A stretch of 64,000 bases of DNA from Boseongicola sp. Its GTDB lineage: Bacteria; Pseudomonadota; Alphaproteobacteria; Rhodobacterales; Rhodobacteraceae. Numbering within the stretch: the first letter of the stretch is position 1; every line of letters starts with the position of its first letter. The notes under the pieces were generated by a model. The model was not told the DNA's origin, made no database searches, and saw nothing but the letters and a program-made list of their open reading frames with translations. The position numbers and the translations under genes were made by a program. This document shows, one piece after another, positions 56,333 through 64,000 of this stretch. Location of the stretch: NCBI GenBank assembly GCA_014075275.1, contig CP046179.1, forward strand, positions 2,985,932-3,049,931, in the 5' to 3' direction.

Positions 56333-57580
56333 TCAAGTCTCGTCGATACCCCTTTGCAATGCAACTCGTCTAATCTCATCTTTCAGTCTTCGGGCAAATC
56401 TGCACCACCTGAAATGGCTGTCAGATCGCGTTGTTCGGCCAAACTGGCCACCGGTTTGAACCCAAACACCCTTGTCACTGTAGGATACATGATGCCGGAC
56501 TGGCGTTAAGGAAAAGCTGAAAAAGCTGACTCGCTTGCCAGCATTAGCGAGAATCTCGGCCTTGGCGAGCATTGAGCGGCGGCGCAGCAAGCGACTGCTG
56601 AGAACCTGGTGTCCGGAAAGACCAGATGGCAAAGGGTCAAAGGCCGGAATTCCCTTGGGTTGAATTGCATGTAGCGGCGGAAGTGTTGCTGAGTTCCCAT
56701 CTTCCCACCCGGCGGCGAGATCTGCCATTAGCCTTGCAACGTCGCCAGGTTAGCAAGTGCCTCGCACCATATGTGCGTGCAGCCGTCGGAGTTCTCTTTT
56801 TTCGACCCGTTCGCGAATTTCGTCAGCGCCACCAGACAGGTGCCTACGCAGATAAATAGATGTACTGCGACCAACGTCGAACAGGCTGCGGGGCCGTCTT
56901 TGTGCGGTGCGTAAATTCGAGGCGGCGAAGGCGTGATGCACTTCGGCAAGTGGGGCGATTACGGTTGTGTGTCCGGCTTTTGCCAGTCGCAGCGACAGGT
57001 CCGTGTCATCCATAAAATAGCGGTACACAGGGTCAAACCCGCCTAGTTTTCGAAGGATGTCAGCGCTTATGACGGCATTTGTGCCGACAAGTTTAGCAGC
57101 GCGACCGGGTTGTAGTTTGGGAACGAATGGTGCGGTACCAAAATGGGGTTCGGTGTGAGTTTCTGCTTCTGCATCAATCGAAGCCGCACGGCTTTGAAAG
57201 CTGATTCCGTTTCGCCCGCGGACATACCCGACAGAGGCGACGGCCCCGGAGGCGGCAAGAGCATCAGCATGATGTCGGAGCCATTTGGGCTCGGGGGCGG
57301 CGTCATCATCGATAAAAGCCACAAATTTGCCCGCAGCCAACGCCAAGCCCGCATTGCGGGTTTCCGAGATGTTTGGCTTGTCGCATTGCACAGATTTACC
57401 CCATGCCATGGCCGGGTGACCGGATAGTGCGGTTAGTCCGGCTCGATCCGCCGCGACGACGATTTCGAACGCTGGGTAGTCCAGTTGCCAGAGGGCGGTA
57501 AGACAACGCTTTAGCCAAGCGGGTCGTCCGTGGCTTGCAACGACGACACTGAAGGTGGGTGTGTTGATTGGCTGCGACAC
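56333..57580 (-). pseudogene. Family 2 glycosyltransferase interrupted by an in-frame TAA
   Basis: The first 276 residues (57580 to 56750, GTG start) form a GT2 domain: FSVVVASHGRPAWLKRCL, a DDD metal motif (FIDDDAAPEP), and YFMDDTDLSLRL. TAA at 56750-56752 ends this after HMVRGTC. The same frame then runs open for 139 more codons to 56333, starting PGDVARLMADLAAGWEDG, which reads as the natural continuation of the helical tail. I therefore read it as one gene of about 415 codons with a nonsense mutation. The catalytic domain could still be made as a truncated protein. Confidence 0.7.
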
Positions 57581-57587
57581 CCGGACC

Positions 57588-58394
57588 CTAGTCTGTCATC
57601 AATTGCACGCCAGGCGCGCGGGCCAGAAAATGCGGATTTCGAAAACCGGGTTTACCATAAGCTAAAGCGGTGCCGGTACTGCGATCTAACACCTCACCAC
57701 CGGCGCCACGTAGGACAGCGTCGCCAGCGGCCGTGTCCCATTCCATGGTTGGACCCAAGCGTGGGTAAAAATCTGCCTCCCCAGCGGCTACGAGGCAAAA
57801 TTTCAAGGAAGATCCGGCGCTTACAGAGTCTGAAACAGCATAGCGGTTGATATATTCATCAGTGGCGGCGTCGCGGTGCGACTTGGATGCGACGATGCGG
57901 AGCGCCCGGTTGTCTGGTGTACTGACAGAAATTGGCGATAGTTTGCCCATCTGGTCAATGGACAATGCGCCGGTTTCTTCGACGGCGCCGCCTTGGGCCT
58001 GGGTGAAAAACATGCGTCCCTTAGCCGGAGCGTAGACCACTCCCAGAACAGGCACGCCGTCTTTGACTAATGCGATATTGACCGTAAAATCGCCACGCCG
58101 GTTGATGAATTCTTTTGTGCCGTCCAGTGGATCGACGATCAGGAAGGTTTGAGCGATGAGTTCGTGGGTGGCGGCCTGTTCTTCAGTGATCAGAGTCACA
58201 TCGGGGAATGCTGCACGCAATCCCGCTGAGATCAGGCGATCCGCCGCTTCGTCAGCTTCGGTTACGGGGCTGTCATCAGACTTGGCGCGCACGTTAAAAT
58301 CGTCACGCTCGTAGACTGCCATGATAACCGCACCGGCCTCGATGGCGAGTCGCCTAAATGTTGCAACCATATCTGATCGGAGGTTTTCCGCCAT
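57588..58394 (-). CDS. cysQ: 3'(2'),5'-bisphosphate nucleotidase CysQ
   Basis: Inositol monophosphatase-fold enzyme that removes the 3'-phosphate from PAP, the by-product of PAPS-dependent sulfation. Metal motifs are ITEEQ, VDPLDGTKEF and PTMEWDTAAGDAV. The ATG at 58394 (268 residues) has AAGG at good spacing; ATG 58409 adds five residues. It starts the leftward surface-glycan set, where it would clear PAP made by the sulfotransferase at the far end. Confidence 0.93.
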   Translation of the reverse strand: MAENLRSDMVATFRRLAIEAGAVIMAVYERDDFNVRAKSDDSPVTEADEAADRLISAGLRAAFPDVTLITEEQAATHELIAQTFLIVDPLDGTKEFINRRGDFTVNIALVKDGVPVLGVVYAPAKGRMFFTQAQGGAVEETGALSIDQMGKLSPISVSTPDNRALRIVASKSHRDAATDEYINRYAVSDSVSAGSSLKFCLVAAGEADFYPRLGPTMEWDTAAGDAVLRGAGGEVLDRSTGTALAYGKPGFRNPHFLARAPGVQLMTD

Positions 58395-58501
58395 CTTACG
58401 GGCCTTCATGCTATTATTTCGCCATAATCAGGCTTAAAGTGTCTCGTAGGGGCAAAACAAGGCCAGAGGCAAAAGCTTCGGCGCATACAGGTGATAACGG
58501 G

Positions 58502-59323
58502 ATGCTGAAATCCGGGCAGAATTCGACGCTGGCAAGCGGAGCGTTCACGTTTTTCAATCTGACGTTTCATAATGCTGTTCGGGGCGTAAGCACCGGGCAC
58601 CGGAACGCCGTGCTCGCGATTGTTCTGAACATTGTCCAGACGGTCGTGATGATTGGCGCATTCTTTTTCTTGATGGACATGCTGGGCCTTCGTGGCAGCG
58701 CGGTTCGCGGTGATTTTCTGTTGTATATCATGTCGGGTATTTTTGTTTTCATAACGCACATCAAATCTGTCGGTGCGGTTGCTGGCGCCGGGTCGGCGAC
58801 GGCTTCGATGTTAAAACACCTGACAATGAACCAGCCTATTGCCGTATGCTCGGCGGCTTTGTCGGCGCTCTATAATCAGACGATCTCTGTTGCTGCCATT
58901 CTCTTGGTGTATCATTTGGTTTGGAAGCCTGTGGAATTTCACGACCCTGTTGGGGCAGTCGCGATGTTCATTCTGGCCTGGTTGTCGGGGTGTTGCGTGG
59001 GATTGGTTTTGTTGGGGTTGAGCCCGTGGTTTCCGCAGCTGACCGGTATTCTGAAGATGATTTACACCCGCGCGAATATGTTCGCTTCGGGCAAAATGTT
59101 TCTGGCTAACACCCTTCCGGCGCATATGCTGGTGATGTTCGACTGGAACCCGCTTTTTCATATTATTGACCAAGGGCGCGGTTTTATCTTTGTGAACTAC
59201 AATCCGATGAAATCGGCCCTAATGTATCCAATTTGGGTGTCATTGGTTCTGGCGGTGATTGGAATCATCGGGATCTCTTACACAGCCAAGCACGTTTCAC
59301 TAAGTTGGGATGCTGCACGGTGA
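58502..59323 (+). CDS. ABC-2 type polysaccharide/polyol export permease
   Basis: Membrane permease of the KpsM/ABC-2 family with six hydrophobic segments over 273 residues, including VLNIVQTVVMIGAFFFLMDM and VSLVLAVIGIIGISY. The partner ATPase is not in this window. ATG at 58502; the longer frame from 58358 runs antisense into cysQ. Divergent from the surface-glycan genes, it may export their product. Its stop overlaps the next gene's GTG. Confidence 0.85.
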   Translation: MLKSGQNSTLASGAFTFFNLTFHNAVRGVSTGHRNAVLAIVLNIVQTVVMIGAFFFLMDMLGLRGSAVRGDFLLYIMSGIFVFITHIKSVGAVAGAGSATASMLKHLTMNQPIAVCSAALSALYNQTISVAAILLVYHLVWKPVEFHDPVGAVAMFILAWLSGCCVGLVLLGLSPWFPQLTGILKMIYTRANMFASGKMFLANTLPAHMLVMFDWNPLFHIIDQGRGFIFVNYNPMKSALMYPIWVSLVLAVIGIIGISYTAKHVSLSWDAAR

Positions 59324-59943
59324 TAAGGTGGTTGTCGGTCGCATTTCTTGTTTTTGCTGCTCTGCCAGCAGCAGCCACGACTGACGGATGGCCTGCGCTT
59401 TATGATGTTGTTGGCGTTGCCGCCGATGACGCCTTAAACGTTCGAAGCGGCCCCGGAACTGAGCATGAGATTATAGGTACGCTGCCGTACGACGCGGAAG
59501 ACATTGAGATCGTTCGTCCCAGTGAGGATCTGGACTGGGGTTTGCTGAACTTTGGTGAGGCCACAGGTTGGATATCGCTGAACTTTGCAGTTCCGCAGCC
59601 CGGTCAGTGGTACGGCTCGATTCCTAAGATAACGCAGTGTTTTGGCACCGAACCTTTCTGGTCTATCGAACGCAGCTTGGAGTTGCTGCGGTTCCGAAAT
59701 CAGGATGGTTTGAACATCGCAGTTGATGAGGCCTATTTTATAGAGTCTCGCAATCGGCGGGATCGCTTTATTGCTTCGGGCAGTAGTGTTGTGAATGGTT
59801 TGACTTTAGTGGTTTCCAACCAGACTTGCTCTGACGGAATGTCAGATCGTGATTATGGACTTTCGGTAGATGTGCTGGTGGAAGATGCATTCGATGCGCA
59901 GTTGTATTCGGGTTGCTGCTCTATTGCGCCACTCTCAGAGTGA
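59320..59943 (+). CDS. Exported SH3b-domain protein
   Basis: 207-residue protein from GTG 59320, which overlaps the permease stop (GTGA). A signal peptide (WLSVAFLVFAALPAAA) precedes a bacterial SH3 domain containing ALNVRSGPGTEHEIIGTLP. The C-terminal part has CFGTEPFWSI and further cysteines. SH3b domains bind cell-wall or protein ligands. It overlaps convergent alkB by 23 bases. Confidence 0.85.
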   Translation: MIRWLSVAFLVFAALPAAATTDGWPALYDVVGVAADDALNVRSGPGTEHEIIGTLPYDAEDIEIVRPSEDLDWGLLNFGEATGWISLNFAVPQPGQWYGSIPKITQCFGTEPFWSIERSLELLRFRNQDGLNIAVDEAYFIESRNRRDRFIASGSSVVNGLTLVVSNQTCSDGMSDRDYGLSVDVLVEDAFDAQLYSGCCSIAPLSE

Positions 59944-60550
59944 GGTTTATTCGGCCGCCTTCTGACAGGAGGTCGGACGAGCCGAATTTGATGCGATCAA
60001 TTCCGTGGTAGGCAAGACGCGCGTTTCCGGAAAGCACCGCCACATCACCAGATTTCAGCCAGCGACTCGATGTTTTGTCAGAACGCTTTGTGCCGCCGAC
60101 GCGGAACAGGCCATCGTCTCCGAGTGAGATGGAGACGACTGGCCATGACAAGTCGGCCTCGTCCTTGTCCTGATGCAGGCCCATGCGGGCACCCTCGCCG
60201 TAGAAATTCACAAGGCAAGAATCCGGCTGTTGTCGAACGCCCGATACTGCTTGCCAAACCGCCATTATAGAGTTGGGAATGTCTGGCCAGCTGCCGCCGT
60301 CCATGTGGCGATCGGCGTAACGGTAACCGCTTTGGTCGGTCATCCAGCCAACACCGCCCGCAGAAGTCATTTGCACAGACATTTGCCGCCCGCCGGGAGT
60401 TTGATAACGGCGGAACGGTGCAACTTTCGCAATGTCCCGCAGGTCCGCCAAGATTTGGAGCTGCGCGGTTTGCGACAGCCATCCCGGATAGATTCGTGCG
60501 CCATTCAGATCAACCGGCGCTCCAACTTCGCCGTCAAACAGATCACACAT
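59921..60550 (-). CDS. alkB: Alpha-ketoglutarate-dependent DNA/RNA dialkylase AlkB
   Basis: Fe(II)/2-oxoglutarate dioxygenase repairing 1-methyladenine and 3-methylcytosine. Iron ligands HxD in GLHQDKDE and the distal His in LAYHGIDRI are present, with the 2-oxoglutarate arginines in RINLTLRV. The ATG at 60550 (209 residues) has GAGGA 8 bases upstream, close to E. coli AlkB length. A longer frame to 60613 overlaps the dnaK promoter. Confidence 0.95.
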   Translation of the reverse strand: MCDLFDGEVGAPVDLNGARIYPGWLSQTAQLQILADLRDIAKVAPFRRYQTPGGRQMSVQMTSAGGVGWMTDQSGYRYADRHMDGGSWPDIPNSIMAVWQAVSGVRQQPDSCLVNFYGEGARMGLHQDKDEADLSWPVVSISLGDDGLFRVGGTKRSDKTSSRWLKSGDVAVLSGNARLAYHGIDRIKFGSSDLLSEGGRINLTLRVAQ

Positions 60551-60594
60551 TGAAAATATCCTCGGATTTCCTGCCAAAACACCGGTTTCAGACG

Positions 60595-60623
60595 CTTGCA
60601 GCGCCAAGATCACCTCCCTATAT
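60595..60623 (+). promoter_or_regulatory. Predicted heat-shock (RpoH-type) promoter of dnaK
   Basis: CTTG (60595-60598) and CCTATAT (60617-60623) are spaced 18 bases, matching the alphaproteobacterial sigma-32 pattern. A start near 60630 would give a leader of about 100 bases, in which a stem-loop (GTGA/TCAC plus CGCCC/GGGCG, 60637-60659) sits at the 5' end. Confidence 0.5.
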
Positions 60624-60732
60624 ACCCCACGAAGCCGTGAGCGCCCATCCGGGCGTCACTTCCTTGGGATGGGACCATATGGTGCCGAAACGGGCCACGG
60701 TCCCTAACATCGCCGAACTAGAGGATTAGAGC

Positions 60733-62643
60733 ATGGGTAAAGTCATTGGTATCGACCTTGGGACAACCAACAGCTGCGTTGCCATCATGGATGGATCGCA
60801 ACCCCGGGTGATCGAAAACGCCGAAGGCGCACGCACGACTCCGTCGATTGTTGCCTTCACCGACACTGAACGTCTTGTCGGACAACCGGCCAAACGTCAG
60901 GCCGTCACCAACCCCGAAAACACCGTCTTTGCTGTAAAGCGTCTGATTGGCCGCCGCGCCGATGATGCCGCTGTCACCAAAGACCAGCATATCGTGCCTT
61001 TCGACATCGTGGATGGCGGTAACGGCGACGCTTGGGTTAAGGCCGGTGATGAAAAGTATTCACCGTCGCAAATCTCGGCCTTCATCTTGCAAAAGATGAA
61101 AGAGACCGCTGAAAGCTATTTGGGCGAAGACGTCACACAGGCCGTAATCACCGTCCCTGCCTATTTCAACGACGCCCAGCGTCAGGCCACCAAAGACGCT
61201 GGCAAGATCGCTGGCATGGAAGTGCTGCGGATCATCAACGAGCCGACAGCAGCCGCGCTGGCCTATGGTCTGGACAAGAAAGAAACCAAAACCATCGCGG
61301 TCTATGACCTTGGTGGCGGCACGTTCGATATCACCATTCTGGAGATTGACGACGGTCTGTTCGAAGTGAAATCCACCAACGGCGATACGTTCCTTGGCGG
61401 TGAAGACTTTGACATGCGCATCGTCAACTATCTGGCGGACGAGTTCAAAAAGGAACACGGCGCTGATCTGACCAAAGACAAGATGGCGCTACAGCGTCTG
61501 AAAGAAGCTGCCGAAAAAGCCAAGATCGAACTTTCGTCTTCGACCCAGACCGAGATCAACCAGCCGTTTATCTCGATGGGCACGGATGGCCAGCCGCTGC
61601 ACATGGTCATGAAACTGACCCGTGCCAAGCTGGAAAGCCTTGTCAGTGACCTGATCAAGAAGTCAATCAAGCCATGTCAGGCAGCCCTGAAAGACGCGGG
61701 CCTTTCGACTGGCGACATCGACGAGGTTGTTCTGGTCGGTGGTATGACCCGTATGCCGCGCGTGACAGAAGAAGTGACCAAGTTCTTCGGGAAAGAGCCG
61801 CACAAGGGCGTGAACCCTGACGAAGTCGTTGCAATGGGCGCCGCCATTCAGGCTGGTGTTCTTCAGGGCGACGTCAAAGACGTGGTTCTGCTGGACGTCA
61901 CTCCGCTGTCTCTGGGCATCGAAACACTGGGGGGTGTCTTCACCCGTCTGATCGACCGCAACACGACGATCCCGACGAAGAAGTCGCAGATCTTTTCAAC
62001 CGCGGAAGACAACCAGAACGCTGTGACCATCCGGGTATTCCAGGGTGAGCGCGAAATGGCGACCGACAACAAGATGCTGGGCCAGTTCAATCTGGAAGAT
62101 ATCCCACCAGCACCGCGCGGCCTGCCACAGATCGAAGTGACGTTCGACATTGATGCCAACGGCATCGTGTCGGTCAGCGCCAAAGATAAAGGCACTGGCA
62201 AAGAACAGAACATCACGATCCAGGCCTCGGGCGGTCTTTCGGACGAAGACATCGAACAGATGGTGCGCGACGCCGAAGAAAACGCCGAAGCTGATAAGGC
62301 CAAGAAAGACCTGGTCGAAGCCAAGAACGGCGCGGAAGGCCTGATCCATTCGACCGAAAAGTCGATGGAGGAGCATTCGGACAAAGTCGACCCGACCACT
62401 ATCGAAGCCATCGAACTGGCAATCGCCAACCTGAAGGAACAGATGGAAACCGAAGACGCGGGCAAAATCCGCGGCGGCATCCAGAACGTGACCGAAGCGG
62501 CGATGAAGCTGGGCGAAGCCATCTACAAAACCCAGCAGGAAGCTGCTGCTGGCGAAGCGGGTGGTGAAGAAGAGCCTCGCGGTGTGGATGACGACATTGT
62601 CGACGCCGACTTCGAAGACCTCGACGAAGACAAGCGCGCCTGA
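60733..62643 (+). CDS. dnaK: Chaperone protein DnaK (Hsp70)
   Basis: Hsp70 ATPase chaperone, 636 residues. [13 protein letters not shown] (N-terminal phosphate loop), [14 protein letters not shown] and the linker [18 protein letters not shown] are intact. The C-terminus ends in an acidic tail ([18 protein letters not shown]). ATG at 60733 with GAGGA at 60721-60725. A hairpin and 79 bases separate it from dnaJ. Confidence 0.99.
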   Translation: MGKVIGIDLGTTNSCVAIMDGSQPRVIENAEGARTTPSIVAFTDTERLVGQPAKRQAVTNPENTVFAVKRLIGRRADDAAVTKDQHIVPFDIVDGGNGDAWVKAGDEKYSPSQISAFILQKMKETAESYLGEDVTQAVITVPAYFNDAQRQATKDAGKIAGMEVLRIINEPTAAALAYGLDKKETKTIAVYDLGGGTFDITILEIDDGLFEVKSTNGDTFLGGEDFDMRIVNYLADEFKKEHGADLTKDKMALQRLKEAAEKAKIELSSSTQTEINQPFISMGTDGQPLHMVMKLTRAKLESLVSDLIKKSIKPCQAALKDAGLSTGDIDEVVLVGGMTRMPRVTEEVTKFFGKEPHKGVNPDEVVAMGAAIQAGVLQGDVKDVVLLDVTPLSLGIETLGGVFTRLIDRNTTIPTKKSQIFSTAEDNQNAVTIRVFQGEREMATDNKMLGQFNLEDIPPAPRGLPQIEVTFDIDANGIVSVSAKDKGTGKEQNITIQASGGLSDEDIEQMVRDAEENAEADKAKKDLVEAKNGAEGLIHSTEKSMEEHSDKVDPTTIEAIELAIANLKEQMETEDAGKIRGGIQNVTEAAMKLGEAIYKTQQEAAAGEAGGEEEPRGVDDDIVDADFEDLDEDKRA

Positions 62644-62668
62644 TCGGTGCAGAAGTAACGCGACGAAG

Positions 62669-62697
62669 GGACCGACCTGACCCCGTTGGGTCGGTCC
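62669..62697 (+). terminator. Hairpin between dnaK and dnaJ
   Basis: Arms GGACCGACC and GGTCGGTCC around an 11-base loop, with no T run. Such hairpins often stabilise the dnaK part of the transcript or partly stop transcription before dnaJ. Confidence 0.5.
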
Positions 62698-62722
62698 TCG
62701 CGTTCGATGGGAACGTTATCTG

Positions 62723-63862
62723 ATGGCAAAGCGCGATTTTTACGAGGTTCTGGAAGTCTCGAAGGGCGCGTCGGCTGACGAGATCAAGAAGGCCTATCGC
62801 CAAAAGGCGAAGCAACTTCACCCTGACCGGAATTCCGACAACCCAGACGCCGAATCTCAGTTCAAAGAGGCCAACGAGGCTTACGAGGTTCTGAAAGACA
62901 ACGACAAAAAGGCGGCCTACGACCGTTTTGGTCACGCAGCTTTCGAAGGCGGTATGGGCGGAGGACGCCCCGGTGCCGGTGGCAGCGGCGATTTTGCCAG
63001 CGCGTTTTCGGACGTCTTCGACGATCTCTTCGGCGATATGATGGGTGGCCGTCGCGGTGGCGGCGGACGTCGCGCCGTGCGCGGCTCGGACCTGCGTTAT
63101 AACCTCCAGATCTCGCTGGAAGAGGCCTTCAACGGCATGCAGCAGTCCATACAGGTGCCCAGCGCCGTGGGCTGCGATACCTGTGATGGTTCAGGCTCAG
63201 AAGGCGGCGCTGAACCGGCAACTTGTCCCACATGCTCTGGCATGGGCAAAGTTCGCGCGCAGCAGGGCTTTTTCACCGTTGAACGCACCTGCCCAACCTG
63301 TTCCGGTATGGGTCAGATTATCCAGAACCCCTGCAAAACCTGTGGCGGCGCGGGCCGTGTTGAGAAGGACCGCTCGCTGAGCGTGAACATTCCGGCGGGC
63401 GTCGAAACCGGGACCCGTATCCGTTTGGCCGGGGAAGGCGAAGCGGGCCTGCGGGGCGGTCCGGCGGGTGACCTGTATATCTTTATCGAAGTTTCAGACC
63501 ACCAATTGTTCCAGCGCGACGGCGTAAACCTTTATTGCCGTGTGCCAGTTTCCATGGCCAAGGCAGCGATGGGCGGCGACATAGAGGTGCCGACGATTGA
63601 TGGGGGCCGTAGTCGCGTGAAAGTGCCTGCTGGTAGCCAGTCGGGTCGACAAATGCGCTTGCGCGGCAAAGGCATGCCAGCGCTGCGTGGTGGACCAGCA
63701 GGTGAGATGTTTATCGAGCTTGCGGTGGAAACGCCCGTAAACCTGACATCACGCCAGAAAGAATTACTGGCAGAGTTTGAAGAGCTTTCCGAAGAGAACA
63801 ACCCTGAAAGCTCGGGGTTTTTTCGCAAGGTAAAAACTTTTTGGGATGGCATAAAGAGCTGA
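62723..63862 (+). CDS. dnaJ: Chaperone protein DnaJ (Hsp40)
   Basis: Type I J-protein, 379 residues, stimulating DnaK. The J domain has HPD at residues 33-35. A Gly/Phe-rich region follows (about 75-110), then four CxxCxGxG zinc motifs ([16 protein letters not shown] twice, CKTCGGAG). ATG at 62723. A rho-independent terminator lies 28 bases after the stop. Confidence 0.99.
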   Translation: MAKRDFYEVLEVSKGASADEIKKAYRQKAKQLHPDRNSDNPDAESQFKEANEAYEVLKDNDKKAAYDRFGHAAFEGGMGGGRPGAGGSGDFASAFSDVFDDLFGDMMGGRRGGGGRRAVRGSDLRYNLQISLEEAFNGMQQSIQVPSAVGCDTCDGSGSEGGAEPATCPTCSGMGKVRAQQGFFTVERTCPTCSGMGQIIQNPCKTCGGAGRVEKDRSLSVNIPAGVETGTRIRLAGEGEAGLRGGPAGDLYIFIEVSDHQLFQRDGVNLYCRVPVSMAKAAMGGDIEVPTIDGGRSRVKVPAGSQSGRQMRLRGKGMPALRGGPAGEMFIELAVETPVNLTSRQKELLAEFEELSEENNPESSGFFRKVKTFWDGIKS

Positions 63863-63890
63863 TAATTTGGCTAGGCTTGCTTATTTTGGG

Positions 63891-63922
63891 AACCCGTCGC
63901 GCAAGTGTGGCGGGTTTTTTTA
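63891..63922 (+). terminator. Rho-independent terminator of dnaKJ
   Basis: AACCCG pairs with CGGGTT, extended inside by four pairs including two G-U pairs, around a GCAAGT loop. A run of six T follows directly. Good intrinsic terminator after dnaJ. Confidence 0.85.
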
Positions 63923-64000
63923 GTTCTGAAACGCTCCAGCCGGGTCGAACTGTGGTCGATTCCAAGTGACGCGCAGTACCAATAATGAGCCGGTTTTCAT

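Noticed and set aside
1-64000. CRISPR arrays, insertion sequences, prophage or integrase genes
   Set aside because: No regularly spaced direct repeats, transposase motifs or phage structural genes were seen on either strand.

Overview
The window looks like a chromosome segment of a marine alphaproteobacterium of the Rhodobacteraceae (Roseobacter group). Pointers are the ccoNOQP-ccoGHIS-fnrL-hemN block with FNR-type boxes, the RNase D-lptC-lptA-lptB-hpf-ptsN order, a CarD-type regulator, an SUV3-like helicase followed by an S4 protein and FdxA, and surface-sugar genes typical of the group. No rRNA, tRNA, CRISPR array, insertion sequence or phage gene was seen. The left edge cuts secA.

Layout. 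1-8 kb: secA (5' end missing), an uncharacterised membrane-anchored protein, radC, a long non-coding gap, a LysE exporter, a fatty acid desaturase and a LysR regulator. 8-16 kb: a tightly spaced catabolic operon (aldehyde dehydrogenase, an M19 dipeptidase-like protein that lacks metal ligands, an unrecognised 546-residue protein, a DUF3726 protein, an Ldh_2 oxidoreductase) followed by a BCCT transporter. It looks like uptake and breakdown of a betaine-like or other nitrogenous solute of unknown identity. 16-26 kb: cbb3 oxidase structural genes (ccoNOQP), assembly genes (ccoG, ccoH, a broken ccoI, ccoS), fnrL and hemN, with three FNR-type boxes. 26-39 kb: a chemoreceptor, an NDUFA9-like SDR, uppP, and gltD...gltB with two small genes between them. 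38-44 kb: carD, fdxA, S4 protein, SUV3-like helicase and a TlpA thioredoxin. 44-50 kb: argH, two tiny lipoproteins, a DUF2834 protein, RNase D, the LPS transport genes lptCAB, hpf and ptsN. 50-59 kb: a surface-glycan cluster (sulfotransferase, four glycosyltransferases, galU, cysQ, an export-type ABC permease). 59-64 kb: an SH3-domain protein, alkB, and dnaK-dnaJ behind a probable heat-shock promoter.

The most unusual signal is a set of damaged or non-standard coding signals among otherwise intact genes. The copper ATPase gene ccoI has lost its DKTGTLT motif and carries an in-frame TAG. A glycosyltransferase has an in-frame TAA with clear coding continuity beyond it. hpf appears to start with ATA and the S4 gene with CTG. 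Either these are genuine decay or unusual initiation, or the assembly has local errors; raw reads would decide. The M19 protein with lost metal ligands, inside an operon with an unrecognised partner, is the best candidate for undescribed biochemistry.
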